A stretch of 26,211 nt of DNA from Thermodesulfobium sp. 4217-1 (GCF_039822205.1 NZ_JBAGBW010000026.1:1-26211), one strand, 5' to 3'; shown: positions 14,648 to 22,751, counted from the stretch's first letter. The notes: generated from the sequence alone by a model not told the origin. Translations and numbers: made by a program.

Positions 14648-16037
14648 AATTGCAATATCTGTTATATTGCCCTCACTAATCTGCACGCTTGCCCTTTTGC
14701 TCTTTATGAAATACACCCTTACCCAAAACTTGCTCGAAAACTTAAATAAAAGAATGCAAACAACATGTTCAGATATCGAATATTCAATTATCGACAGTAT
14801 CGCCACAAATAATAGCATCGAAGCCAACCGAATTTTAAAAAACATTAAACAGCAGAATAAAGAAGTGGTTTATGTGTACATCCAAAGACCATTCGGAAGA
14901 GTTCTTGCATCTACCTTTGAAGAAGGCGTTCCAGCAGATCTAATAAGCCTTAACAACTCAAACGATAGACTTGTAAGATCTTTTAATACCAAAAATGGCT
15001 TAATTTATGACCTTAATTATCCTCTTTTAGGCGGAGGGTTTGGCACAATACATATCGGGTATTCTCCAATGCTTATAATAGACAGAATCAACGGCCTCGT
15101 ACTTCAATTTTTGTTGTTTGGTTTTATAGTAATCATTGTATCCTTGTTATTTTTTCTATTTTTAACCCAGTCGATAGTGGACAACATAAACAAATTGATA
15201 CACCTTGCAAAAAGAGTTTCTGTTGGAGACTTTGATTCAAGGGTAAATATAAAATCCAAAGACGAGCTAGAGAACCTCGCACAATCATTAAATTCTATGG
15301 CAAATGACTTAAAAATGCACAAAATCGAGAGATTAAAAATGGAGGAAAGACTGAAAAAGGAGGAGGAGGAGGAAAAGAGAAGAGAGCTCCTTAGGAGGGA
15401 GATATCTTCATTAGAAAAAGAGAGAAAGAGGATATCTATGGAAATACACGATGGCGTTATGCAAACTCTGGCATCTGGGCAAATCAACCTTTTTCATGTA
15501 ATAAGCAACAAAGATATTCCAGAAAATTTAAGAGAAAGATTAAGAATCTCATACAGTATATTTAAAGACGCTACCAATGATTTGAGAAGCCTGACTGTAA
15601 ACCTAAGGCCCCGTATGTTAGAAGAGGTTGGGCTAAAAAGATCTGTAGAAACGCTGCTCGAGAGAGCTCAACAGAATGGCAGCCTTGATATAGAATTTAC
15701 ATACGATGTCAACTCAAAACTTCACGATTATATAGAGCTGTCGTTATTCAGGATAGTTCAAGAAGCCATAAATAATGTCATAAAACATGCTAACGCAAGC
15801 CTGATAAGTATCACCATAAAAGAAATTGATGATAAAATAGAATTGGTAATTGAAGACAATGGAACTGGATTTGAAATAAATTATAAAGACAAAAAATATA
15901 TAAATAGCTATGGTCTTATAGATATGAAAGAAAGAGCAGAAAGTCTTGGAGGCTCATTAAATATCGAAAGAAAAGGGGAAGGTGGTACGAAAATTTATGC
16001 AAACATCCCATTCAAAAAAGAAGATCTTAATCGTTGA
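14631..16037 (+). CDS. NarL-type (HisKA_3) sensor histidine kinase with HAMP domain
   Basis: It has 468 residues from ATG 14631; the frame is open further upstream to 14565, but that part lies in the binding-protein gene and precedes the first helix. Transmembrane helices are at about 7-25 and 157-179, with a periplasmic sensing region of 130 residues between them. HAMP is at about 180-229, followed by a charged coiled coil (228-268). The HisKA_3 box EKERKRISMEIHDGVMQTL carries the phospho-accepting His273. The HATPase domain (about 370-460) has VQEAINNVIKHA (Asn382), EDNGTGF and GLIDMKERAESLGG. It overlaps the binding-protein gene by 17 bases and the regulator gene by 41 bases, so the three form one signalling unit. 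Confidence 0.92.
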   Translation: MKISFKIAISVILPSLICTLALLLFMKYTLTQNLLENLNKRMQTTCSDIEYSIIDSIATNNSIEANRILKNIKQQNKEVVYVYIQRPFGRVLASTFEEGVPADLISLNNSNDRLVRSFNTKNGLIYDLNYPLLGGGFGTIHIGYSPMLIIDRINGLVLQFLLFGFIVIIVSLLFFLFLTQSIVDNINKLIHLAKRVSVGDFDSRVNIKSKDELENLAQSLNSMANDLKMHKIERLKMEERLKKEEEEEKRRELLRREISSLEKERKRISMEIHDGVMQTLASGQINLFHVISNKDIPENLRERLRISYSIFKDATNDLRSLTVNLRPRMLEEVGLKRSVETLLERAQQNGSLDIEFTYDVNSKLHDYIELSLFRIVQEAINNVIKHANASLISITIKEIDDKIELVIEDNGTGFEINYKDKKYINSYGLIDMKERAESLGGSLNIERKGEGGTKIYANIPFKKEDLNR

Positions 16038-16692
16038 CGATCATGCCCTCTTAAGAGAGGGATTAAAGTTTTTAATAAATCAATCGGGCGAAAATTTTGG
16101 AATTGTTGGGGAAACCCCAAGTGCAGCCGACGCACTTAATCTGGTAAAAAAGTTGAAACCAGATATTGTAATATTAGATCTTTCCCTGTCAGATGGCAGC
16201 GGTCTTGATATTATTGGACCGATAAAAAAGATTTCTCCAAGCACTAAAATACTCGTGTTAAGTATGTACCAGGATGAATCTGTAATAGTCCAAACTCTAA
16301 AGGAGGGGGCATCAGGATTTATTCCAAAAAGCGAGGTGTCAGAAGAGTGCGTCCAGGCACTCAAAATCATTTCAGATAGCGAGGATCTTTATGTGCCCGC
16401 TTCATATTCAAGAGTTGTACTAAAGGGGTTGCTTTCTGACAGCAGCAGCAAAACTCTGAGCTCAAGGGAGGATCAGGTGCTAAGGCTATTAGCCTTAGGA
16501 TATAGTGCTAAAGAAATAGCTCAAACTCTTCAGATTAGCGCTAAAACTGTTCAAACATATAGGCAAAGAATTACTACAAAGCTGGATCTTAGGAGGAGGT
16601 CAGACATCGTAAGGTACGCAATCTCAAAAGGTATCCTCAAAGAAGAGGAGATAAAAGGCATAGTTTTCCCTAAAGACGACGATCTAATCTAA
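15997..16692 (+). CDS. LuxR/NarL-family response regulator
   Basis: Two-component regulator of 231 residues from ATG 15997. The receiver domain (about 8-122) has the acidic pair Asp14-Asp15, the phospho-accepting Asp61 (ILDLSLSDGSG), Ser89 and Lys111 (FIPKSE). The DNA-binding LuxR helix-turn-helix is near 160-215: LSSREDQVLRLLALGYSAKEIAQTL then SAKTVQTYRQRI. The partner is the overlapping HisKA_3 kinase. An in-frame GTG at 15982 would add five residues; neither start has an ideal ribosome site (AAGGTGG is 11 bases before the ATG). The stop overlaps the stop of the converging PAS sensor gene by three bases. The likely targets are promoters near by, perhaps the 10628-10918 region, but no binding site can be proven. 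Confidence 0.92.
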   Translation: MQTSHSKKKILIVDDHALLREGLKFLINQSGENFGIVGETPSAADALNLVKKLKPDIVILDLSLSDGSGLDIIGPIKKISPSTKILVLSMYQDESVIVQTLKEGASGFIPKSEVSEECVQALKIISDSEDLYVPASYSRVVLKGLLSDSSSKTLSSREDQVLRLLALGYSAKEIAQTLQISAKTVQTYRQRITTKLDLRRRSDIVRYAISKGILKEEEIKGIVFPKDDDLI

Positions 16693-19364
16693 ACCTTTCT
16701 CAAATTCCCCATAGCGCCTTTAAAGACTTTGCCTTCATATTTTGCAACAATGGTCATCTCAAATTTTATATATTCTTCTTTATCGTTTTTAATATCAATT
16801 TCAAAAACGATGTTCTTTTTGTCCCCTCTCAACATCGACATAAAAAAAAGAGTAAGCTTTTCTTTCTCGGCAGGGGATGAGAAGTCAACAAAAAATTTAT
16901 TAAGAAAATCTTTTGGGTAAAGGTTAGTATAATTATATATTCTGTCACTTATAAAACTAAATCTCCCAGAATAGTCAAGTTCAAATATTACTTCATCTAT
17001 TAGACTAATTATTTCAAAGTATTTTTCTTCAATATTCTTTACCAGGTTATAAGCACTCTTTAGCTCGGTAATGTCGTAGCTTAAGCTTATTAGCCCTTGA
17101 AGGTTTCTATTCTCATCAAAAATTGGTACCTTTTGAGTAAGAACGCTTATAGATTCGCCATTGGGTTTTCTAAGCACCTCCTCCTGAAAATGAACCATAC
17201 CAAGTCTTAAAGCCATTCTGTCTAATTCAAGATTCTTCTCTGCCTGTTCTTTACCAAATATTTCATAATCAGTGTGACCAATAATCTCTTTTCTATCCTT
17301 CCCCAACATTTTAGAAAAATTATTGTTTACAAAAACATATATGCCTTCCTTATTTTTGTAATAAATATAACCCGGCAAACTATCAAGAAGGATGTTTAGC
17401 TCTCTTTGTTTTTGAATAAAAGCTTCTTCCGAACGTTTCTTTTCTGTTATATCTCTACAAACAACAAAAATCAATTTCTTAGAATTTTTGTATATAGTAT
17501 TGGTCTTAATATCAAGGATTTTAATATGGTTTTTTGCATCAACTGCTTTGATTTCAAAGGATAGACTTGTTATATTTTCTTTCTGAATTCTTTCAATTAG
17601 AGACTTTACATATCCTTTGTCTTCAGGATGTACAAAGTTTATTATTTCTTTATTAATTACATCTTCAGGTTTATACCCAAAAGTTCTGTAAAGCTCATTA
17701 TTTGACTTTATAATCCTATAATCCGAATCAACCACTAATACAATGTCATTTATATTGTTAAACAATATATCATAGTCCTCTTCTCTTTCTCTAAGAGAGT
17801 TGTGAATTCTCTCCTTTTCTGTAACCTCAGAGATCGTTAGCAATATAAAATCTTCTTCTTTAATAGAAACCTTCTTTGCTTTCCCTTCAAATACAATTTT
17901 TGCTCCACTTTTTGTACTAATATAAAATTTAAAGGGAAATATAGAATCTTTTTCGGTAACTACAATTTTTTCAAACAATAATTTAAACCTTTCTCTCTCA
18001 CCATTTTCTAAAAAGTTCAAGAAATTTTTGGCCTCAATGTCATTAATGTCAGAAAACAGCATAGCCATAGAATTGTTTTCGAAAAGTATTTCGCCATCAA
18101 AATCTACAACAAATATCATATCGCTTGAATTATCAAGAAGAAGTCTAAAGTATTTCTCACTGTCAGAAAGCTTCTTGTATTCACGCCTCTTCTGAAGCAA
18201 AACAGCCACAAGCAATCCAATTACTAGCAAAAGCAAGAGGGCCACAATAGAAAAGTAAATTATAGCCTTTGAATACCTTTCAAAAAAAGTTTCGTGATGA
18301 TTTATAATCTTGCTATCGAGAGGCAAGTCACCTCTTTTTATGCCAAATTTTTTCAGTAAATTTTCATCAAAGGCATAGTAGTTTGACTCAGAGCTGCCCA
18401 CAATCTTAGAAGTCCCCCAACCTGCGGCGTTGTCAGAGAGGTAATCATAGGCTAATTTGCCTACAATTTTGCCCTGATCAAACCCGCTAGTAATCATCCC
18501 ACCCACTATTCCATAACCCAATTGATAGTCAAATGTTCCAAAAATTGGTATATTTACCCTCTTATAAATATCGCTTAAGGAGATAGGCCCTGCTAAATCG
18601 TCATCATATCTATCTACGCTATGGCTAATCAGGTCTAATACAATAGTATCTTTTGGCTCTGAGTTAATCTTATCTACTACCTTATCGAGAGCATTTGAAA
18701 CAAAATATTCGTTTAATATGCCCTTGTGTGATACAAAAAAGTTATCAAATTGTTTTTTAAAATATGTTGCATCATTTTCATCTGCAATGCCTAAGATCTT
18801 CTTTGTATTCGGAAAAAGCTTTAACATTAGGGAAAGAGTAGATTCTAAGTTTTCTTCTTCCTTTACACCATAAACTCTGTCAGGAATAAATCCTTTTATG
18901 TCATCGCTATATGCATTTACCCCGCAGAAAAATATTGGAAGGTTTCCAAATTGGCTTCTTTTACTTAGCGCAAAAACAAAAGCCGGGTCGTCTGAAGCTA
19001 TTATTGCATCAAATTTAAACCCAGAGTATTTTTTCAATAAAAAATTTGAAAAATCTTCAAAATAGCTCTTTGAGTTAAATCTCTTTGTGTCCATATTTTC
19101 AATAAAGATCTGAGGAGTTGGGAATTTATTGTTTAACTCTGACAAGATCCCCTTTTGTTCTTCAACAGTCCAAATATAATCAGAGCTATAAGAGTTCAGT
19201 ATCAAAACCTTTTTAACGGATAGACCCTGAGAATACGCACTCGAATAAGATAGGGTTATAAAAAAGATTAAAAAAAATAAAAAAAATTTAAATACTTCTA
19301 AGCAGTGGATTGCCTTCTTAAAAGAATAAATCTTATGAATAAGACATAAATACACTTTATCCAC
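16689..19364 (-). CDS. Sensor with ABC-type binding domain and four PAS domains, no output domain
   Basis: It has 891 residues. A signal segment (about 26-45, cut possible after AYS) precedes a periplasmic domain (50-350) resembling the ABC_sub_bind sensor fold: VLILNSYSSDYIWTVEEQKGI, DAIIASDDPAF, PIFFCGVNAY, PIFGTFDYQLGYGIVGG. One helix follows (367-391), then four PAS units at about 402-515, 525-640, 650-768 and 780-888, joined by short helices (TEKERIHNSLREREEDY, TEKKRSEEAF). The protein stops at the end of the last PAS; no kinase, GGDEF, HD or methyl-accepting segment follows in this frame, and the next DNA belongs to the converging regulator. Start GTG 19364 is uncertain; GTG 19355 has GGTGG five bases upstream. 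It may pass its signal by pairing with another kinase, or may be truncated. Confidence 0.85.
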   Translation of the reverse strand: MDKVYLCLIHKIYSFKKAIHCLEVFKFFLFFLIFFITLSYSSAYSQGLSVKKVLILNSYSSDYIWTVEEQKGILSELNNKFPTPQIFIENMDTKRFNSKSYFEDFSNFLLKKYSGFKFDAIIASDDPAFVFALSKRSQFGNLPIFFCGVNAYSDDIKGFIPDRVYGVKEEENLESTLSLMLKLFPNTKKILGIADENDATYFKKQFDNFFVSHKGILNEYFVSNALDKVVDKINSEPKDTIVLDLISHSVDRYDDDLAGPISLSDIYKRVNIPIFGTFDYQLGYGIVGGMITSGFDQGKIVGKLAYDYLSDNAAGWGTSKIVGSSESNYYAFDENLLKKFGIKRGDLPLDSKIINHHETFFERYSKAIIYFSIVALLLLLVIGLLVAVLLQKRREYKKLSDSEKYFRLLLDNSSDMIFVVDFDGEILFENNSMAMLFSDINDIEAKNFLNFLENGERERFKLLFEKIVVTEKDSIFPFKFYISTKSGAKIVFEGKAKKVSIKEEDFILLTISEVTEKERIHNSLREREEDYDILFNNINDIVLVVDSDYRIIKSNNELYRTFGYKPEDVINKEIINFVHPEDKGYVKSLIERIQKENITSLSFEIKAVDAKNHIKILDIKTNTIYKNSKKLIFVVCRDITEKKRSEEAFIQKQRELNILLDSLPGYIYYKNKEGIYVFVNNNFSKMLGKDRKEIIGHTDYEIFGKEQAEKNLELDRMALRLGMVHFQEEVLRKPNGESISVLTQKVPIFDENRNLQGLISLSYDITELKSAYNLVKNIEEKYFEIISLIDEVIFELDYSGRFSFISDRIYNYTNLYPKDFLNKFFVDFSSPAEKEKLTLFFMSMLRGDKKNIVFEIDIKNDKEEYIKFEMTIVAKYEGKVFKGAMGNLRKV

Positions 19365-19420
19365 CGCTCCATTCCCTTTAAGATAACTATATAATTACAT
19401 AGATTTGTGCTATCAGTAAA

Positions 19421-19807
19421 CTATTGCTTTTTTAACCTTGCCTTTTCCATAAACCTATTGAAATTTACAACAAATCTCTCATGTGTCCCTCTTGCAATCT
19501 CATCTCTTTCGTCTCTTGCAGAAACCTCAAACGTTAGTTTTCTGCCATCTACTTTGACAAGCTTTGCTTTCGCCCAAACCTTCATTCCTACGGGCGTAGG
19601 AGCGATGTGCTCTATGCTGACCATTGTTCCGACTGAAGTATCCGCTAAATCAAGATGATCCTTTATAGCCTCTACTGCAGCGCCTTCAAGCAGGCTGATA
19701 ACCCTGGGTGTAGAGAGCACACTTACCAATCCACTGCCATAAAAAGCTGCTGTATCATTGTCACCAACTACAGCCTCAATTTCTGCACTTAATCCTGCTT
19801 CTATCAT
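19421..19807 (-). CDS. FlK-like acyl-CoA thioesterase (hotdog fold)
   Basis: Hydrolyses a short acyl-CoA thioester. It has 128 residues of the thioesterase group that includes fluoroacetyl-CoA thioesterase FlK. Thr33 (STPRVISLLEGAA), Glu41 and His67 (VSIEHIAPTPVG) keep exactly the 8- and 26-residue spacing I recall for the FlK triad Thr42-Glu50-His76. The tail DEIARGTHERFVV is also typical. Relatives are widespread and most are not known to act on fluoroacetate, so the substrate is open. Start ATG 19807 has GGGAG five to six bases upstream. It appears to have its own promoter (19833-19861) and lies 65 bases after the alpha/beta-hydrolase gene. The PAS sensor gene follows after 56 bases. Confidence 0.85.
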   Translation of the reverse strand: MIEAGLSAEIEAVVGDNDTAAFYGSGLVSVLSTPRVISLLEGAAVEAIKDHLDLADTSVGTMVSIEHIAPTPVGMKVWAKAKLVKVDGRKLTFEVSARDERDEIARGTHERFVVNFNRFMEKARLKKQ

Positions 19808-19832
19808 AAACTCTCCCTAAAAATATTTTAAA

Positions 19833-19861
19833 ATTATATTAGCATTATACAATACTAACAA
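19833..19861 (-). promoter_or_regulatory. Promoter for the thioesterase gene
   Basis: On the minus strand TTGTTA (19861-19856) is followed after 17 bases by a perfect TATAAT (19838-19833). Transcription would start near 19826, giving a leader of about 19 bases to ATG 19807. The -35 matches four of six consensus positions. Confidence 0.5.
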
Positions 19862-19872
19862 TAATAATAAAT

Positions 19873-21177
19873 CTAACCAGTAATCTTGTTCAAGTGGTAT
19901 TCTATCCAGTTAAATATAACGCCCTGAGCGTATCCAAGAGCGCCTACTTGAGAGCCCTCTTCTGCTCCCTCGCTGGCAGTCATATTGATTATCTCTCTTG
20001 GACACTCGAGCAAATCGTAGAATTTCTTAGACTCTCCTCTGAAGAAAAATGTATTGGTAGAGTTCACAACCAGAGCAGGACAATTTATATTAGATATAAT
20101 ATTTTTCAAGTTATACGGCTTTGTTTTTAAGAAAAAGTCAGCAATAGTAGTGGCGTTAAATGCCCACATGCCGTGGTGAATTGCCCACCTAAAAGTGATA
20201 TTGTCCTTTAGTGCTTCAGCCATAGCTTTATTGAAAGCAGCCTTATCAGTTTCAAGGAGATTTTTCGCAACTGTAGGCAAAAGTGAAATTAAAGAGCTAT
20301 AATAATCAAACACACCGCCATCGGCCACCAGTAAAGCAATCCTACCATCAAAGGCACACGCTCTGGGCGCAAAATATCCTCCAAGATCTACACCAAACAT
20401 AGCTATTTTTTTGAGATCCACATCTCTTCTTGTAACGATATAATTTATTACAGGTTTGCTTACCTTTTCAAAATCTGGCCTAAAGTAAAGCCCCTGGAGT
20501 ATAAGAGCCCTCCCCTGACCAGGACCGTCAAAAGCTACACAATTAAAGCCTCTTTTTGCAATTCCAAAACCCCAATCCATAATAAGCTCTTCTGCATTGG
20601 AGTCAAATCCGCCCACCAAGACAATAGTAGGTCTTGGGGTATTATCGTTTGATGCCTTCACAAAATAAAGCGGGATTGTAGTATCCTGATACTGGATCTC
20701 TACAGATTCAATTTTTGGGTCAAAAAGGGACGCTGCCTTCACAAATGATGCCCTGCTTCTATTGTAAGTATCGAAAATTCTTGAATCTTTAGGATTCGAG
20801 CCAAGAAAAAATCCTGAAGTCCTCAGATAGTTGGAAGCCCTAAGATAAGACTCCCTTGCGCTTACTAAAAAGCCATCTGAGTAATACTCCTCTGCAAGCG
20901 AATATATTCTATCTCCTTGAGCCTTCCAGCCTTCATACCAGCTATTTGTGTCATTGTCCTTGACGCTCTTGATTGCAAGGAAACATTCCTTTATATCTGC
21001 ACAGGAAGAAAAAGTCTTTGAAAGCGCCCTAAGAGCCTGATAAGAAAATTCTTTATTGGTAAAGAGTTCACTGCCCTGAGGAGAACTATTAACCTGTGCA
21101 AATGCAAGATCATTAAAGGACTCAAAGTTAAGAAGTGTGCCTAAAGCCAGGATACCTAAAAAATCTCTCCTGTTCAA
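19873..21177 (-). CDS. Exported alpha/beta-hydrolase-fold protein with altered catalytic triad
   Basis: It has 434 residues. The N-terminus MNRRDFLGILALGTLL looks like a twin-arginine (Tat) signal, so export folded is likely. A helical cap (about 40-150) precedes the fold: TIVLVGGFDSNAEEL (184-198), VAFDGPGQGR (214-223), then the nucleophile elbow GVDLGGYFAPRA (262-273). The family resembles FrsA, Ayg1 and 2,6-dihydropseudooxynicotine hydrolases, which have Gly-x-Ser-x-Gly-Gly here; in this protein the Ser is Asp264. Where they usually have EGAxEHCQ it reads EGAEEGSQ, with Gly408 in place of His. The charge-relay Asp also seems replaced (NSTNTFFFRGE, near 375-376). Start TTG 21177 has AAGGAGG five bases upstream. 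Either an altered mechanism or a non-enzymatic role is possible. It is divergent from the HAD gene. Confidence 0.78.
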   Translation of the reverse strand: MNRRDFLGILALGTLLNFESFNDLAFAQVNSSPQGSELFTNKEFSYQALRALSKTFSSCADIKECFLAIKSVKDNDTNSWYEGWKAQGDRIYSLAEEYYSDGFLVSARESYLRASNYLRTSGFFLGSNPKDSRIFDTYNRSRASFVKAASLFDPKIESVEIQYQDTTIPLYFVKASNDNTPRPTIVLVGGFDSNAEELIMDWGFGIAKRGFNCVAFDGPGQGRALILQGLYFRPDFEKVSKPVINYIVTRRDVDLKKIAMFGVDLGGYFAPRACAFDGRIALLVADGGVFDYYSSLISLLPTVAKNLLETDKAAFNKAMAEALKDNITFRWAIHHGMWAFNATTIADFFLKTKPYNLKNIISNINCPALVVNSTNTFFFRGESKKFYDLLECPREIINMTASEGAEEGSQVGALGYAQGVIFNWIEYHLNKITG

Positions 21178-21217
21178 GAGAACCTCCTTAAATGTAGTAA
21201 AATATTAAGTTATTGTT

Positions 21218-21249
21218 CCATTATAATGGCAAATAAAGCTATTTTACAA
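21218..21249. promoter_or_regulatory. Divergent promoter with a palindromic -10 element
   Basis: CCATTATAATGG (21218-21229) is a perfect 12-base palindrome containing TATAAT on both strands. On the minus strand, TTGTAA (21249-21244) lies 18 bases before the -10 at 21225-21220, which would drive the hydrolase gene with a leader of about 35 bases. On the plus strand the -10 at 21222-21227 points to the HAD gene, leader about 38 bases, but no -35 is recognisable. Confidence 0.5.
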
Positions 21250-21272
21250 GTAGATTTCGGAGGTAATATAAA

Positions 21273-21929
21273 ATGAAGTACACAATAATGTGGGATTTTG
21301 ACGGTACGATTGCCGATACAACCGATCTTATAATAGAATCTTACCAAAAAACTTTTAAGCATTTTTTCGGATTTGAACTCCCAACGGAAAAGATCTTAGG
21401 TGTCTTTTCTCTCCCAATGAGAGAAAGTTTTTTAGCCCTTGGATTTGAAGAGGGTATTATAGATAAATTGCTCGATTACTATCGACAATATCATGAGTCT
21501 GTGTTTGCCTACAAGATAAAAGCATATCCAGGAGCAAGAGAAACCATTGAAGAGCTTGCAAAAGATGACATAGTTCAGGCGATTGTCACATCAAGGAGGC
21601 GTCGCACCACATATGAAGGAATAAAATACATTGGCATTTCAGAATTCATTCAAGAGGTAATTTGTAGTGAAGACGTAGTAAACACAAAACCCGATCCAGA
21701 ACCTATTGAAAAGGCACTGGAAAAAACAAATTCAGACAGAAAAAATTCTTTTATGATAGGAGACAGCCAATACGATCAGATGGCTGCAAACAGAGCCAAT
21801 GTAAAATTTTTGGGGGCTCTTTGGGGACCAAGACCAGAAAACCTATATCAAGATAAAAATTCTTTTTTGATAAAGAATTTTAAAGAAATTAAAGATTTTG
21901 TTTTTTGTTATAATAATAAAATTCTATGA
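21273..21929 (+). CDS. HAD-superfamily phosphatase (phosphoglycolate phosphatase-like)
   Basis: Cytoplasmic phosphohydrolase, 218 residues, HAD subfamily IA. Motif I is WDFDGTIADT with nucleophile Asp8 and acid Asp10; motif II is IVTSR (about 103-107); motif III is NTKPDPEPI; motif IV is MIGDSQYDQMAA. A helical cap (about 15-85) lies between motifs I and II. This group includes phosphoglycolate, beta-phosphoglucomutase and pyrophosphatase activities, and the substrate is not decided by sequence. ATG 21273 has CGGAGG nine bases upstream. fabI follows after 25 bases, so the two are probably one transcript, though no metabolic link is obvious. Confidence 0.88.
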   Translation: MKYTIMWDFDGTIADTTDLIIESYQKTFKHFFGFELPTEKILGVFSLPMRESFLALGFEEGIIDKLLDYYRQYHESVFAYKIKAYPGARETIEELAKDDIVQAIVTSRRRRTTYEGIKYIGISEFIQEVICSEDVVNTKPDPEPIEKALEKTNSDRKNSFMIGDSQYDQMAANRANVKFLGALWGPRPENLYQDKNSFLIKNFKEIKDFVFCYNNKIL

Positions 21930-21954
21930 TTTTTAAATTATAAGGAGGTATGAA

Positions 21955-22743
21955 GTGGGCATATTAGAGGGTAAAAAAGCTCTTATATTCGGACTTGCAA
22001 ATGACAAGAGCATTGCATGGGGCATTTCAAAAGCATGCAAAGATGAAGGTGCCCAAATCGCTTTGACTTATCTGCCCGTAATGGAAAAAAGGGTCAGACC
22101 ACTCGCTGATGCGCTTGATGCAAAAATTGTCCTGCCATGTGATGTAAATAAAAACGAAGATCTTAAGTCGGTTCACGATTCAATAAAAAATGAATGGGGT
22201 TCAATTGATATATTAGTGCACTCGGTGGCATTCGCACCAAAAGAAGAGTTCGAAGAGGGCTTGTTACAAACGTCCAGAGAGGGTTTTAAAATAGCTATGG
22301 AAACGAGCTGCTATTCTCTGATAGCCATGTGCAATGCATTTTATCCTCTTATGCAAGGGCGTGAAGCATCGGTCATAGCAATGACATATTATGGGGCAGA
22401 AAAAGTTGTGCCTCATTATAATATAATGGCAGTTTGTAAAGCTGCTCTCGAAGCATCTGTCAGGTTCCTCGCATATGACCTTGGACCAAAAAAAATTAGA
22501 ATAAACGCAATATCAGCAGGGCCAATAAAAACCCTTGCAGCCTTTGGCATAAAGGGTTTCAGCGATCTTTTGAAACACAATGAACAAAATTCTCCATTTA
22601 TGAGAACAGTTACTATTGAAGATGTTGGAAATCTTGCTTCCTTTTTAGCGTCAGATAGATCAAGAAATATTACAGGCGAAACAATTTACGTCGATGCTGG
22701 ATATCACGTTATGGGAACCCCAAGAGCTCCAGAAGATTTATAA
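21955..22743 (+). CDS. fabI: Enoyl-[acyl-carrier-protein] reductase (NADH), FabI type
   Basis: Reduces trans-2-enoyl-ACP in the last step of each fatty-acid elongation cycle. It has 262 residues of the short-chain dehydrogenase fold. Seen: FGLANDKSIAWG (cofactor loop, 12-23), HSVAFAPKEEF, the active-site pair Tyr145 and Tyr155 with Lys162 (Y-x6-K), RINAISAGPIKTLAAFGI, and GETIYVDAGYHVMG. The FabI-type wide Tyr spacing separates it from ordinary SDR enzymes. Start is GTG 21955, with AAGGAGG six bases upstream; an ATG five bases earlier in another frame stops after five codons. A bidirectional terminator follows directly. Confidence 0.95.
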   Translation: MGILEGKKALIFGLANDKSIAWGISKACKDEGAQIALTYLPVMEKRVRPLADALDAKIVLPCDVNKNEDLKSVHDSIKNEWGSIDILVHSVAFAPKEEFEEGLLQTSREGFKIAMETSCYSLIAMCNAFYPLMQGREASVIAMTYYGAEKVVPHYNIMAVCKAALEASVRFLAYDLGPKKIRINAISAGPIKTLAAFGIKGFSDLLKHNEQNSPFMRTVTIEDVGNLASFLASDRSRNITGETIYVDAGYHVMGTPRAPEDL

Positions 22744-22751
22744 AAAAGATT

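Noticed and set aside
14408-14845. 145-codon open frame on the minus strand across the binder-kinase junction
   Set aside because: Antisense to two recognisable proteins; its hydrophobic, Phe-rich text is what AT-rich complementary DNA gives.
10919-19364. Anti-phage defence island or mobile element
   Set aside because: No nuclease, toxin, integrase, transposase or terminal repeats were found; the genes are transport, stress and signalling families.
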